DNA from: JAWABC01 sp043810595
GTDB lineage: Archaea; Nanobdellota; Nanobdellia; SCGC-AAA011-G17; VGLX01
Direction: 5' to 3'
Assembly: GCA_043810595.1 (NCBI GenBank)
Contig: JBDRNX010000034.1
Location: 1 to 15,719 of the forward strand
DNA length: 15,719 bases
Of this stretch, positions 1 through 7,400 are shown piece by piece. The stretch's first letter is position 1. Each line of letters begins with the position of its first letter. The notes under the pieces were generated by a model. It had not been told where the DNA came from. It did not search any database and was given only the letters and a program-made list of their open reading frames with translations. The position numbers and the translations under genes were made by a program.

Positions 1-2
1 AA

Positions 3-80
3 AAAAATGCCATTAAACCAGAGAAAGCTGATATAAGACCTTATGAAAGGACCGATGATGTTGTCGTTAATTGGCTTTGA
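3..80 (+). CDS. C-terminal end of an unidentified protein (5' truncated)
   Basis: One frame is open from the left edge and ends at a TGA at 78-80, giving 25 residues that finish IRPYERTDDVVVNWL. The mix of charged residues and ordinary codons looks like a normal protein tail, and the following gene has its promoter and ATG just after it, so a co-directional upstream gene ending here fits well. I do not recognise the family. The stretch is too short to exclude a chance open frame. Confidence 0.4.
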   Translation, partial: KNAIKPEKADIRPYERTDDVVVNWL

Positions 81-85
81 CAAAA

Positions 86-93
86 TTTATAAG
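86..93 (+). promoter_or_regulatory. TATA box of a leaderless promoter for the serine hydrolase gene
   Basis: TTTATAAG lies with its centre about 26 bases before the ATG at 116, the archaeal TATA-to-start-site distance. Transcription would therefore begin at or next to the start codon. This argues against the in-frame TTG at 71, which would make the promoter part of the coding region. The assignment rests on motif and spacing only. Confidence 0.5.
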
Positions 94-115
94 ATTGAAG
101 GTAGTTGGTAATACA

Positions 116-694
116 ATGGTAAAAAAAGTTTTCATAGTTCACGGTTGGGAAGCTCACTCAGAAGATGAGTGGTACCCCTGGTTGAATAAAGAATTGGAAA
201 AGAAAGGATTCCGTGTTGAAGTTCCTCAGATGCCTAATACCGATGAGCCAGAGATTAGCGCGTGGGTTTCTCATCTAAAGAAGAAAGTTGGTAAGCCTGA
301 TGCAGAAACGTTTTTTGTTGGCCACAGCATAGGTTGTCAAACAATTTTAAGATACTTAGAATCGCTGCCTTCCGATGTTAAGGTTGGCGGCGCTGTTTTC
401 GTTGCTGGTTGGTTTAACCTTACAGGTTTAGAAACAGAGGAAGAGGAAGAAACAGCTAAGCCCTGGCTTGAAAATCCTATCGATTTTCAAAAAGTAAAAA
501 AACATACAAAGAATTTTGTTGCTATTCTTTCTGATGACGATATTTTTGTTCCTGTGTCTGATGCGAAAATATTCAAAGAAAAGTTAGGTGCAAAAGTGGT
601 AATAAAGCATAAGATGGGTCATTTCAGGGTTGCAGATGGTGTTGATAAGCTTCCCGAAGCGTTAAATGAATTGTTAATGATGGCAAAATCATAG
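116..694 (+). CDS. RBBP9/YdeN-family alpha/beta serine hydrolase
   Basis: The product has 192 residues, the usual size of the RBBP9/YdeN family of small single-domain alpha/beta hydrolases. The N-terminus reads VFIVHGWEAH, the typical first strand and oxyanion loop. GHSIG at residues 69-73 is the nucleophile elbow with Ser71. SDDD at 139-142 before a VPV segment supplies the acid, and GHF at 168-170 supplies His169, so the triad is complete. An acidic run at 107-112 lies in the lid region. The ATG at 116 was chosen because a TATA box sits 26 bases upstream and the VFIVHG strand follows at once; an upstream TTG at 71 would add 15 residues that are really promoter DNA. Its end overlaps the convergent endonuclease IV-like gene by 6 bases. 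The substrate is unknown; members are esterases or serine hydrolases of unclear physiological role. Confidence 0.88.
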   Translation: MVKKVFIVHGWEAHSEDEWYPWLNKELEKKGFRVEVPQMPNTDEPEISAWVSHLKKKVGKPDAETFFVGHSIGCQTILRYLESLPSDVKVGGAVFVAGWFNLTGLETEEEEETAKPWLENPIDFQKVKKHTKNFVAILSDDDIFVPVSDAKIFKEKLGAKVVIKHKMGHFRVADGVDKLPEALNELLMMAKS

Positions 695-1522
695 CTCTTC
701 ATAAGTTTCTTTCATCAGCAATGCATCTTTTTCTATGTTTGGGCTTTCAGAAATAACGTAACCTGCTATTTTGTAGTCCTTGAAAACTTTCATCAAATCC
801 TTATAGTTCATGTCTGAATCCTTCAATTCTAAATGGCTTAGCTCCCCTTTTGCGCTGTACTTTATCCCTGACATGTGTATGTGCATGTTTTTCAGCATCT
901 CTTTTCCCAGCCCCTTTTCCAGTTTTTCAAAAACTTCTGAGAATTCTTTGTAGGTATTGTATTTGCCGTTGAATCTTGCGTGGTAGTGCGCAAAATCTAT
1001 GCATGGCCATACCTGTTCTATTTCCTGGCTGATCTTTACGAGCTCGTTTATATCCCCAAATTGTGATGTCTTCCCTGTCAATTCAGGCCTTACGTCTATC
1101 TTGTTCCCTTCTTCTTTCAGAGTTTTGCATATTTTTTGTAGCGATTCTTTCACTATCTCGTAAACTTTTTCTCTTTCCATTCCACCAAGGTATGCCGCGT
1201 GGAACGTTACTGATTTTGCTCCGCACAGGTATGCTATTCTCGCCGCATTTAGCACCCTTTCTTCGCTTTCTTTTCTTTTTTTATGGTCTAAAGAATTCAA
1301 GTTTATGTAGTACTGTCCGTGGCACGTTAACATAACACTATTTTGTTCTGCTGTTTTTCTTACTTCAGGTGTTTTGTCTTTTGCTATGTTCACCTGTCTG
1401 ACGAATTCCAGTTCCATGCAGTCTAAGCCCAGTTTTCTTACTTGTTTTATTCCCTCTAAGGTGTTTCTGGGCTGTGTGCTTAGTGGTATCCCAGCGCTTC
1501 CGAACATCAGTTTGTTAATCAA
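689..1522 (-). CDS. nfo: Endonuclease IV-like TIM-barrel protein (probable AP endonuclease)
   Basis: The 277-residue product has the endonuclease IV (Nfo) fold signature and the family length (about 280). It would cut DNA on the 5' side of abasic sites in base excision repair, using a trinuclear metal centre. Candidate ligands in order are His68 in CHGQYYINLNS, His108 in TFHAAYLG, Glu147 in RPELTGK, Asp176 and His179 in IDFAHYHAR, His214 in MHIHMSG, His230 in GELSHLEL and Glu259 in ISESP. The position equal to E. coli Asp229 is not obvious (Leu228, with Glu227 nearby), so chemistry or metal content may differ. The TTG start at 1522 is supported by GGTGAT five bases upstream; ATG at 1507 is the alternative. 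It is the last gene of the minus-strand group, overlapping the 38-residue gene by TTGA. A sugar isomerase-type TIM barrel is the other possibility, but the HxHxR and ELTGK motifs favour Nfo. Confidence 0.82.
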   Translation of the reverse strand: MINKLMFGSAGIPLSTQPRNTLEGIKQVRKLGLDCMELEFVRQVNIAKDKTPEVRKTAEQNSVMLTCHGQYYINLNSLDHKKRKESEERVLNAARIAYLCGAKSVTFHAAYLGGMEREKVYEIVKESLQKICKTLKEEGNKIDVRPELTGKTSQFGDINELVKISQEIEQVWPCIDFAHYHARFNGKYNTYKEFSEVFEKLEKGLGKEMLKNMHIHMSGIKYSAKGELSHLELKDSDMNYKDLMKVFKDYKIAGYVISESPNIEKDALLMKETYEEL

Positions 1523-1635
1523 CAGCTATCACCGTATTCGTATTTCGGGTCTTTTGGCGGTGTTCCTTCCTCGTATTTTAGAAGTTCTCCTACTACCTCA
1601 TCATAAGGATCTTTTTTCTTTTTTTCTTTCTTCAT
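1519..1635 (-). CDS. 38-residue charged micro-protein between rubrerythrin and the Nfo-like gene
   Basis: This short gene starts at an ATG whose last bases form the rubrerythrin stop (ATGA overlap) and ends in a TGA that overlaps the TTG start of the Nfo-like gene (TTGA). Its final codons contain the GGTGAT ribosome binding site of the next gene. The product begins with a lysine-rich stretch (MKKEKKKKDPYDEVV), has a short helix-like middle (VVGELLKYEEG), a proline-containing TPPKDPKY segment, and a C-terminal Cys. There is no signal peptide or membrane segment. The exact fit into both neighbours, leaving no spare bases, is the main evidence that it is translated. I recognise no family. A basic, disordered accessory protein is one guess; a coupling or leader peptide that lets ribosomes reach the next start is another. 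Confidence 0.55.
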   Translation of the reverse strand: MKKEKKKKDPYDEVVGELLKYEEGTPPKDPKYEYGDSC

Positions 1636-2135
1636 TCTATTTTCATGAATTCTTCTTTTGTGTGTTGGCATATTGGACATATTTCCGGTGGTTTCCCTAT
1701 GAAGAGGTTTCCGCAGTGTCCGCAGACCCAGTAGTCCATTCCTTCCAAATCCTCTCCCTTTTTCACGCTTTCTAAGGCTTTTGAGTATGCTGCGTGATGT
1801 ATTTTTTCTACCTTGTCCGCTTCTTCAAAGGTTTCAACGGCATCTTTGTTCTTTTCTTCCTCTGCCTTTTTTATGAATTCTGGGTACATCTTTGTGTATT
1901 CGTAGTGTTCGCCGTTTATCGCTTCTTGCAAGTTTTCTTGCGTGCTTTTAACTCCATGCATCGTGTTAAAGTGGTTCATCGCATGCATGGTTTCCCCTTC
2001 TGCAGCTGCCCTGAATAGTTTTGCTATTTGTGGGTAGCCTTCCTCGTCTGCTTTCTTAGCGAATGCTAGGTACTTTCTGTTTGCCTGTGATTCTCCTGCA
2101 AAAGCTTCTTTCAGGTTTTGTTCTGTATTTCCCAA
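1632..2135 (-). CDS. rbr: Rubrerythrin (diiron peroxidase with rubredoxin-like domain)
   Basis: The product is a full rubrerythrin that reduces hydrogen peroxide in the cytoplasm of anaerobes. Counting from the TTG at 2135 (167 residues), the ferritin-like domain carries Glu14 in AFAGES, ExxH at 48-51, Glu76 and Glu79 in GEHYEY, and ExxH at 110-113, a complete diiron ligand set. A C-terminal rubredoxin-like iron site has CGHC (138-141) and CPIC (153-156). The TTG start is preferred because GGGGGTGG (2147-2140) is a strong SD just before it, a TATA box (2180-2173) predicts transcription from about 2150, and family members usually begin near EQNLKEAFAGES. An ATG at 2162 would add nine residues (MEKYTGGGN) encoded by the SD itself. 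Its stop overlaps the 38-residue gene. Its own promoter beside the alaX stop suggests regulation separate from alaX. Confidence 0.93.
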   Translation of the reverse strand: MGNTEQNLKEAFAGESQANRKYLAFAKKADEEGYPQIAKLFRAAAEGETMHAMNHFNTMHGVKSTQENLQEAINGEHYEYTKMYPEFIKKAEEEKNKDAVETFEEADKVEKIHHAAYSKALESVKKGEDLEGMDYWVCGHCGNLFIGKPPEICPICQHTKEEFMKIE

Positions 2136-2139
2136 ATTT

Positions 2140-2180
2140 CCACCCCCTGTGTATTTTTCCATACAATCTTTCTTTTTATA
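2140..2180 (-). promoter_or_regulatory. Promoter and SD site of rubrerythrin
   Basis: On the minus strand TATAAAAA (2180-2173) stands immediately after the alaX stop. About 26 bases on, a transcript would start near 2150 and carry a 15-base leader holding GGGGGTGG (2147-2140), then TTG at 2135. The TATA box is only about 14 bases before the upstream ATG at 2162, too near for a transcript that begins with that ATG. This spacing decides the start codon. Confidence 0.5.
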
Positions 2181-2188
2181 TTTTCTCT

Positions 2189-2902
2189 TTAATTCTTTAA
2201 TTTGAAATATATTCTTCTGTTGTCTTTTCCTTTGTTTTCTGTCTTGACTAATTCTATTTGGCCTATTTCTCCTAGGTTTTTTACGTGTGTTCCTCCGCAC
2301 GCCTGCATGTCGAATCCTTCTATGTTCACTATTCTTAATACTGGTATGTCCTGCAGTAGGTTCGCTTTTGTTCTTATGAAGTCGGGAATCTTTAATGCCT
2401 CTTCCCTCGGCATCTGTTCTATCTTTACTGGTAGTTTCTTTTCTATTATCTCATTTGTTTCATCTATCCATCCTTGCACTTTCTCTTTATCGAATTTTTC
2501 CAGGGTGAAGTCAATCCTCGATCCGTCAATCCCTAATTGGTTTCCTGAGGTTACTGCTCCTGCTTCTGTGAATATTATTTTTGATAGTATGTGCGCTGCT
2601 GTGTGGTATTTCATCAAGGTGTATCTTCTTTGCCAGTCGATAACGCATTTTACTTTGTCCCCTGCTTTTAGTCCTGGCCTGTCTACTCCGTGGCTCACTT
2701 TGCCGTCAAACTTTCCAACAAAAACAACTTTGTACTCTTCTCCTTCTTTTATCATACTGCCTGTGTCATATGGTTGACCACCTGTACCATAGTAGAAAGC
2801 TGTCTTATCTAATATTATATATTTATTGTTATTTACTTCCAACACTGTAGCTTCAAACTCACGTAAGTAACTATCATTGAAATATAATAACTCTGTTTCC
2901 AT
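2189..2902 (-). CDS. alaX: Alanyl-tRNA editing protein AlaX (medium type)
   Basis: This is a free-standing trans-editing hydrolase that removes Ser or Gly from tRNA-Ala. The 237 residues match the medium AlaX-M class: an N-terminal beta-barrel with the glycine-rich loop YGTGGQPYDTG (38-48), related to the AlaRS segment before the editing site, then the editing domain with zinc ligands HTAAH (His100, His104) and CGGTH (Cys202, His206). It lacks the AlaRS aminoacylation and C-Ala domains, so it is not a truncated synthetase. The ATG at 2902 follows the stop of the LAGLIDADG gene by a single base, and the last codons of that gene provide AGAAGG as a weak SD, so the two are probably cotranscribed and translationally coupled. 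Confidence 0.93.
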   Translation of the reverse strand: METELLYFNDSYLREFEATVLEVNNNKYIILDKTAFYYGTGGQPYDTGSMIKEGEEYKVVFVGKFDGKVSHGVDRPGLKAGDKVKCVIDWQRRYTLMKYHTAAHILSKIIFTEAGAVTSGNQLGIDGSRIDFTLEKFDKEKVQGWIDETNEIIEKKLPVKIEQMPREEALKIPDFIRTKANLLQDIPVLRIVNIEGFDMQACGGTHVKNLGEIGQIELVKTENKGKDNRRIYFKLKN

Positions 2903-2903
2903 A

Positions 2904-4145
2904 TTACCTTCTTTGTAAAGAATTTGAATAAAACTTATAAGTTTTACCTTTTTCTGTTATTTTCCACAAGATTCCTTCAGAAGAATTAATTGGTTTAACT
3001 AAACACAAGTCTCTTAGTCCTTTAAAATTTCTTCGTTTGTCTGAATAGCCATTTATGTGTTTATTTACAGTACGATGATTTACTAAAACATCCTCTGAAA
3101 TCTGGTATGATGTTTTTGGTTTATTTATTAAAGATTTTAATATTAGTTCCTTAGTTTTATAGTTCCATCTATTATTTTTAATTTTAGTTTTACATTTAAT
3201 TTGATGGATTAGTTTTCTTTGTTTTAAGAGGTGATAAAATCCAATTAGGGTATAGTACTTTTTTAAATCATTTGCTCGAATGGCAATATAATAGTATTTC
3301 TTATCATTTTTAATTACACTTATTCTTACATTACTAATAGTGGTAAATTCAGGCAACTTCATATTAAATAGTTCTACAAAGTCTTGTAACAAATCTTTAT
3401 TTGCTGAATAAAAGTGAATCTCGGTCCCTTTCATACTACCTTCATCATCTCCGAAAACTTTAATCCCTTCTATCGCAAGATATTTAGGTAGTAAATAGAC
3501 TTCAGTAGACAGTCTTGCATATTTCCCCATAAAATTAATGTTATAAAAGTGCTTTACTATATGACCTATTACTTTTGGAAATTCTATACACATACACATT
3601 TTCCCATAATCCCTTTGGTATTTTCTTACTTTGACTTTCCCAAAGAAATTTAAATCGCTAATAAATTGATTAATTAATTCTTTACAAGTATTAGAATACA
3701 TAGGAACCCTTCCTTTTGAAACTGCCCCTCCTGCATGTCCATCACCTATCAACCTGAATATGATTCTTACAATTCTTTCATCTTCTTTCCAAGGAAATTT
3801 AGGGTTGTAAATAATATCTCCCCTTGGACCCCTAAAAGCAACAACTTCTTTTTCTATTTTAAGATAATAGTCCCTATCAAAAAATAATTTATTAACACCA
3901 TTTAAGAACCACACCGGAATTGTGTATTTCCCAGTTTTATAATATCTAATAGTGTCATAACTAATCTTTATATTAGTTTCTTTTTGGATTAATTTTGATA
4001 ATTCTTTAGCTGTTTTAGCATGCTTAAGTATATTGTTAAATAACCCATTCCTTATATCTTCCCTCAAAGAAACTCTAACGAAGGGAGGTAAGTCCCAAAT
4101 ATGAAATTTTCTTAAAGTATTTTCATTAATTTTTATTGAATTCAT
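2904..4145 (-). CDS. LAGLIDADG homing-endonuclease-like protein with N- and C-terminal helix-turn-helix domains
   Basis: The 413-residue product has two LAGLIDADG-like helices: RIIFRLIGDGHAGG at 127-140 (acidic Asp135) and YLAIEGIKVFGDDEGS at 222-237 (acidic pair near Glu235), each followed by an alpha/beta DNA-binding saddle. An N-terminal helix-turn-helix lies near residues 43-76 (TAKELSKLI, then SYDTIRYYKTGKYTIP). A winged-helix-like segment lies near 331-403 (ISEDVLVNHRTVNKHING, then WKITEKGKTY). It is neither an intein nor placed in an intron: a free-standing gene with its own leaderless promoter, directly coupled to alaX. The gene looks more A+T-rich and richer in Lys and Ile than the pilus genes, judged by eye. 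It could be a mobile endonuclease or a LAGLIDADG protein recruited as a transcription factor, as in WhiA; the HTH domains lean towards the latter. Function is not established. Confidence 0.75.
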   Translation of the reverse strand: MNSIKINENTLRKFHIWDLPPFVRVSLREDIRNGLFNNILKHAKTAKELSKLIQKETNIKISYDTIRYYKTGKYTIPVWFLNGVNKLFFDRDYYLKIEKEVVAFRGPRGDIIYNPKFPWKEDERIVRIIFRLIGDGHAGGAVSKGRVPMYSNTCKELINQFISDLNFFGKVKVRKYQRDYGKMCMCIEFPKVIGHIVKHFYNINFMGKYARLSTEVYLLPKYLAIEGIKVFGDDEGSMKGTEIHFYSANKDLLQDFVELFNMKLPEFTTISNVRISVIKNDKKYYYIAIRANDLKKYYTLIGFYHLLKQRKLIHQIKCKTKIKNNRWNYKTKELILKSLINKPKTSYQISEDVLVNHRTVNKHINGYSDKRRNFKGLRDLCLVKPINSSEGILWKITEKGKTYKFYSNSLQRR

Positions 4146-4166
4146 TTTGGATTATATTTCTCTTTG

Positions 4167-4174
4167 TTTATATT
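4167..4174 (-). promoter_or_regulatory. TATA box of a leaderless promoter for the LAGLIDADG-alaX pair
   Basis: AATATAAA on the minus strand is centred about 25-26 bases before the ATG at 4145. No SD site is visible before that ATG, which fits a leaderless transcript that continues into alaX. Confidence 0.45.
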
Positions 4175-4184
4175 TTTGATGTAT

Positions 4185-4277
4185 TTAATGATTTGCCAGT
4201 CCATCCAAAATCTTACGGGTTATCTGAAGAATTTTCAGGTATGACTTACTAAGTGCAAGGTCAGTTTCAAAGTGCAT
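4185..4277 (-). CDS. Possible 30-residue reading frame starting inside the left inverted-repeat arm
   Basis: An ATG at 4277-4275, which lies within the inverted repeat, opens a 30-codon frame ending in TAA at 4187-4185. The product begins MHFETDLALSKSYLKILQ and looks like one amphipathic helix. The equivalent ATG in the right arm (8189-8191) gives only nine codons. It could be a micro-protein, the remnant of a longer gene such as a transposase, or chance. No SD is seen. I list it because it is the only open frame in this gap. Confidence 0.2.
   Translation of the reverse strand: MHFETDLALSKSYLKILQITRKILDGLANH
4266..4272 (+). repeat. Left copy of a 7-base direct repeat (possible target-site duplication)
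   Basis: TTCAAAG abuts the outer end of the left inverted-repeat arm. The same heptamer in the same orientation lies two bases outside the right arm, at 8196-8202. That is the arrangement expected of a target-site duplication around a transposed segment, but seven bases found after the fact is modest evidence. Confidence 0.35.
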
Positions 4278-4332
4278 TGTTGCGTAAAAGGGACTTTGGG
4301 GGTATAGTAAGGGTCATCAGAAAAGAATAAAA
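4273..4332. repeat. Left arm of a split inverted repeat flanking the surface-protein gene
   Basis: Block 1 (4273-4296, beginning TGCATTGTTGCGT) is the reverse complement of 8169-8193 with a single one-base indel. Block 2 (4319-4332, AGAAAAGAATAAAA) is the exact reverse complement of 8145-8158. The blocks are 22 bases apart here and 10 apart in the right arm. Read on the minus strand, the arm lies downstream of the surface-protein gene and upstream of the LAGLIDADG gene. It may be a mobile-element end, an inversion site, or a dispersed regulatory or terminator element. Confidence 0.8.
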
Positions 4333-4352
4333 CATACATAAAAGATAATAAG
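4319..4352 (-). terminator. T-rich tract after the surface-protein gene (possible terminator)
   Basis: About 65 bases beyond the TAA of the surface-protein gene, the minus strand is very T-rich (TTATTATCTTTTATG, then TTTTATTCTTTTCT). Archaeal RNA polymerase often terminates at oligo-T tracts without a hairpin. The last 14 bases are block 2 of the inverted repeat, so the same tract also occurs at 8145-8158 on the plus strand. Confidence 0.3.
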
Positions 4353-4415
4353 AATCAGTAGGCAGGCATTACCACTGATATCATAAGCACAAGGATTTTA
4401 AGCCTAAAGGAAAGA

Positions 4416-7400
4416 TTAGGATTGTTTTTTCTTTTGTGTGTACCAGTAACCAGTTGCTGCTGTTGCGAGTATTACTATTATTAGTATCCACAGCCACGCC
4501 CTACTAGGAGCTTCTGGTGTTGTTTCTTCTTCTGGTGTTTCTGGTGGTGGTGTTTCTTCTGTTGGCGTTTCTTTTTCTGGTGGTGGTGTTGTTTCCTGCT
4601 CAATTACGAGGTCAGCGCCTTCTTTAACCTTTGTTATCGTAACGTCTGCCTTACCGCTGGTTATTCTGTTAAGCTTAACTGCCAGGTCGTTTACGCCGTC
4701 AGCGTTGATGTCAACGTTCTTGGCTTCGCCGATAACTAGGGTAACTGTTATGGGTGTTGAGGAAATCTCCAACGTCACCGAAGTAGCTGTAACCTCCTTG
4801 AAGGTTATCGAGTGTTCTGTGCTGCCGTCAAAGGTGAATGTCTTGATTGTACCTTGCGGAACATTCAAAGTGGCTTCGTCGCTTGTTGAGAAGTCTATGT
4901 CAAACGTCACACTAACTCTTCCACTACCGCCTCCTCCGCCTCCTCCGCCTGTGGTTGTGGAGTAATAGGTGGTGAAGGTTTTGGTGTTGGTGTTTGTGTG
5001 TCCTGCGTAGTCTTCTACTTTGCATTCTACGGTATAGGTTCCTGCTGCGTTGTCATCGTCTCCTGAGAATGTTATGGTGTCGCTTCCCTGGCTTCCTCCT
5101 GTTCTGATTATGGCTGTGTTGTCTGGTCTTGTCAGCGTCCAAGTCCATTGCTCTATTCCTGAGGTTGCGTCTGTGCTCTCGCAGGTGTATGTTATGCTAT
5201 CTCTCGGGTTAATGCTTATGTCGCTTGGTTCTGTTACTGTTGGTAGTGTCGGTGGCAGTGCGTCTACTGTTAAGGTACGGTTAGCACTAGCAAACGTTGG
5301 ATTGTTAAATGTGCTATTGCACTCAACGTTCCAAGTGTAAACTGCATCTGTAAGATTTAAGCTTGAAAAGTTATGCTGAACGTTATTTGAATAACTTATA
5401 GTTTCGTTTGCAGCCCAATTGCTTGAATTACTGCTGAAATACAAGGTACATCTGTCTGGGTTCTCATCTACAGCAGTAAAATTAAAAACGATATCCAAAC
5501 CATCTGTGTCATAACTACTATCATTAGGTGATTGTAAAGTAACAACCGGCGCAGTAAGATCAACAGTCAAAGTAAAGTTTTGAACAGTAGTATTATAATT
5601 GTTAGCAGTATCATTACAATAAACAGACCAAACATAAACACCATCCCCCAAACTAACATTGCTACTGCCATTCGTCTCACCACTAGTCAAACCTGTAAAA
5701 GTCTCATTCAAATGCCAACCGCCACTCCAATTACCCCACAACTCACAAACGTCTAGATGAGTGTCCGTAGCAGTATAATTAAACATCACAAAACTACTAG
5801 AAGTCTCATTATAATAATCAACAGGAGCATCCAAAACAACAAGAGGCGCAGTAAGATCAACAGTCAAAGTAAAATTCTCAACAGTAGTATTACTATTCCC
5901 AAAAGAATCATTACAATAAACAGACCAAACATAAACACCATCCCCTAAACTAATATTGCTACTGCCATTAGTATCATACGCTGGCGGACTAACAAAACTC
6001 TCATTCAAATGCCAACCACTCCAATTACCCCACAACTCACAAGTATCAACATTCAAATCATTAGCAGTATAATTAAACACCACAAAACCGCTACCAGTCT
6101 CATTATAATAATCAACAGGACCATCCAAAACAACAACCGGCGTAGTAGCATTCACAGTCAAAGTAAAGTTTTGAACAGTAGTATTATAATTGTTAGCAGT
6201 ATCATTACAATAAACAGACCAAACATAAACACCATCCATCAAACTAATATTAGTACTGCCATTCGTCTCACCACTAGTCAAACCTGTAAAAGTCTCATTC
6301 AAATGCCAACCGCCACTCCAATTACCCCACAACTCACAAACGTCTAGATGAGTGTCCGTAGCAGTATAATTAAACACCACAAAACCAGAACCAGTCTCAT
6401 TAAAAAAATCAGCAGGAACATCCAAAACAACAACAGGGTTTGTATCATCGTAAGCATAGATGTAAACACTACCACCATACCTCAAACCTGGAGGGCAAGC
6501 GGCATAAGCTCCCACTATCACATCCGCGTAACTATCATTGTTAACATCACCGCTGCCAACAGAACAACCAAACCATTCAGATACACCAAGACTACTAAGA
6601 GTGCCGTTAAGCGTAATGTTAGCAGAGGACAAAGCATCATAGCTAACTGCTGAAGTATAATCTGCACCGAAAAAGACATAAGCATGATGAGTCCTTGTAT
6701 TGTCCTCCTCATTCGCAGCCCCTATTATTACGTCAGCATAACGGTCATTATTAACGTCACCGCTGGCAACAGACCGACCAAACCAGTCACCACCCGCAGT
6801 ACCATTTAAAGTGATATTAGCATAGAGTGAAGCATTTTGATTAACTGCTGAGGTGTAATCTGCTCCGAAAAAAACGTAAGCCTGACCAGCATCAGAAACA
6901 CCTGGAGGGTCAGCCTTCAAAGCTCCTACTATCACATCAGCGTAACTATCATTGTTAACATCACCGCTGCCAACAGAATAACCAAAGTAGTCACTTGCTT
7001 TTGTTCCGTTAAAAGTAAGATTAGCATAAGTTGAAGCATCTTCATTAACTGCTGAGGTATAGTCTGCACCGAAAAACACGTAAGCCTGACCAGGCTCACT
7101 AATTTCCTCCAGGGTAGCCCCTACTATGACGTCAGCGTAGCTGTCATTGTTGACATCACCAGTAGCAACAGAACGACCAAAGAAGCCAGCTAGTTCAGTG
7201 CCGTTAAGCGTAATGTTAGCAGAGGACAAAGCATCATAGCTAACTGCTGAAGTATAATCTGCACCAAAAAAGACAAAAACCTGACCCTCAAGTGTAGTTA
7301 CAGTCGTAGCCTGTTTGGCTCCTACTATCACATCAGCGTAAGTATCGTTGTTTACATCACCAGTAGCAACAGACCAACCAAAGTAGTCGTCTGCTGCTGT

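Noticed and set aside
1063..2777. Plus-strand open frames opposite nfo, rubrerythrin and alaX
   Set aside because: All are antisense to genes with intact catalytic motifs and are Phe/Leu/Ser/Cys-rich in the way expected of antisense reading.
4221..4236. Small hairpin CTGAA-GAATT-TTCAG
   Set aside because: A five-base stem of A/T-rich content in an A/T-rich gap is expected by chance.
4146..4272. Possible C/D-box guide RNA (TGATG near 4177, CTGA near 4222)
   Set aside because: The boxes are incomplete, there is no terminal stem, and the region overlaps the TATA box of the LAGLIDADG gene.
4926..4950. CCTCCG repeats as a microsatellite or phase-variation tract
   Set aside because: It is a coding poly-Gly linker made of trinucleotide units, so slippage would change length without breaking the frame; no sign of on-off switching.
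5757..6653. Several open frames on the plus strand opposite the Ig-like domains
   Set aside because: They are low-complexity (Ile, Thr, Asn, Ser) products of the antisense of repeated domains and have no promoter or SD.
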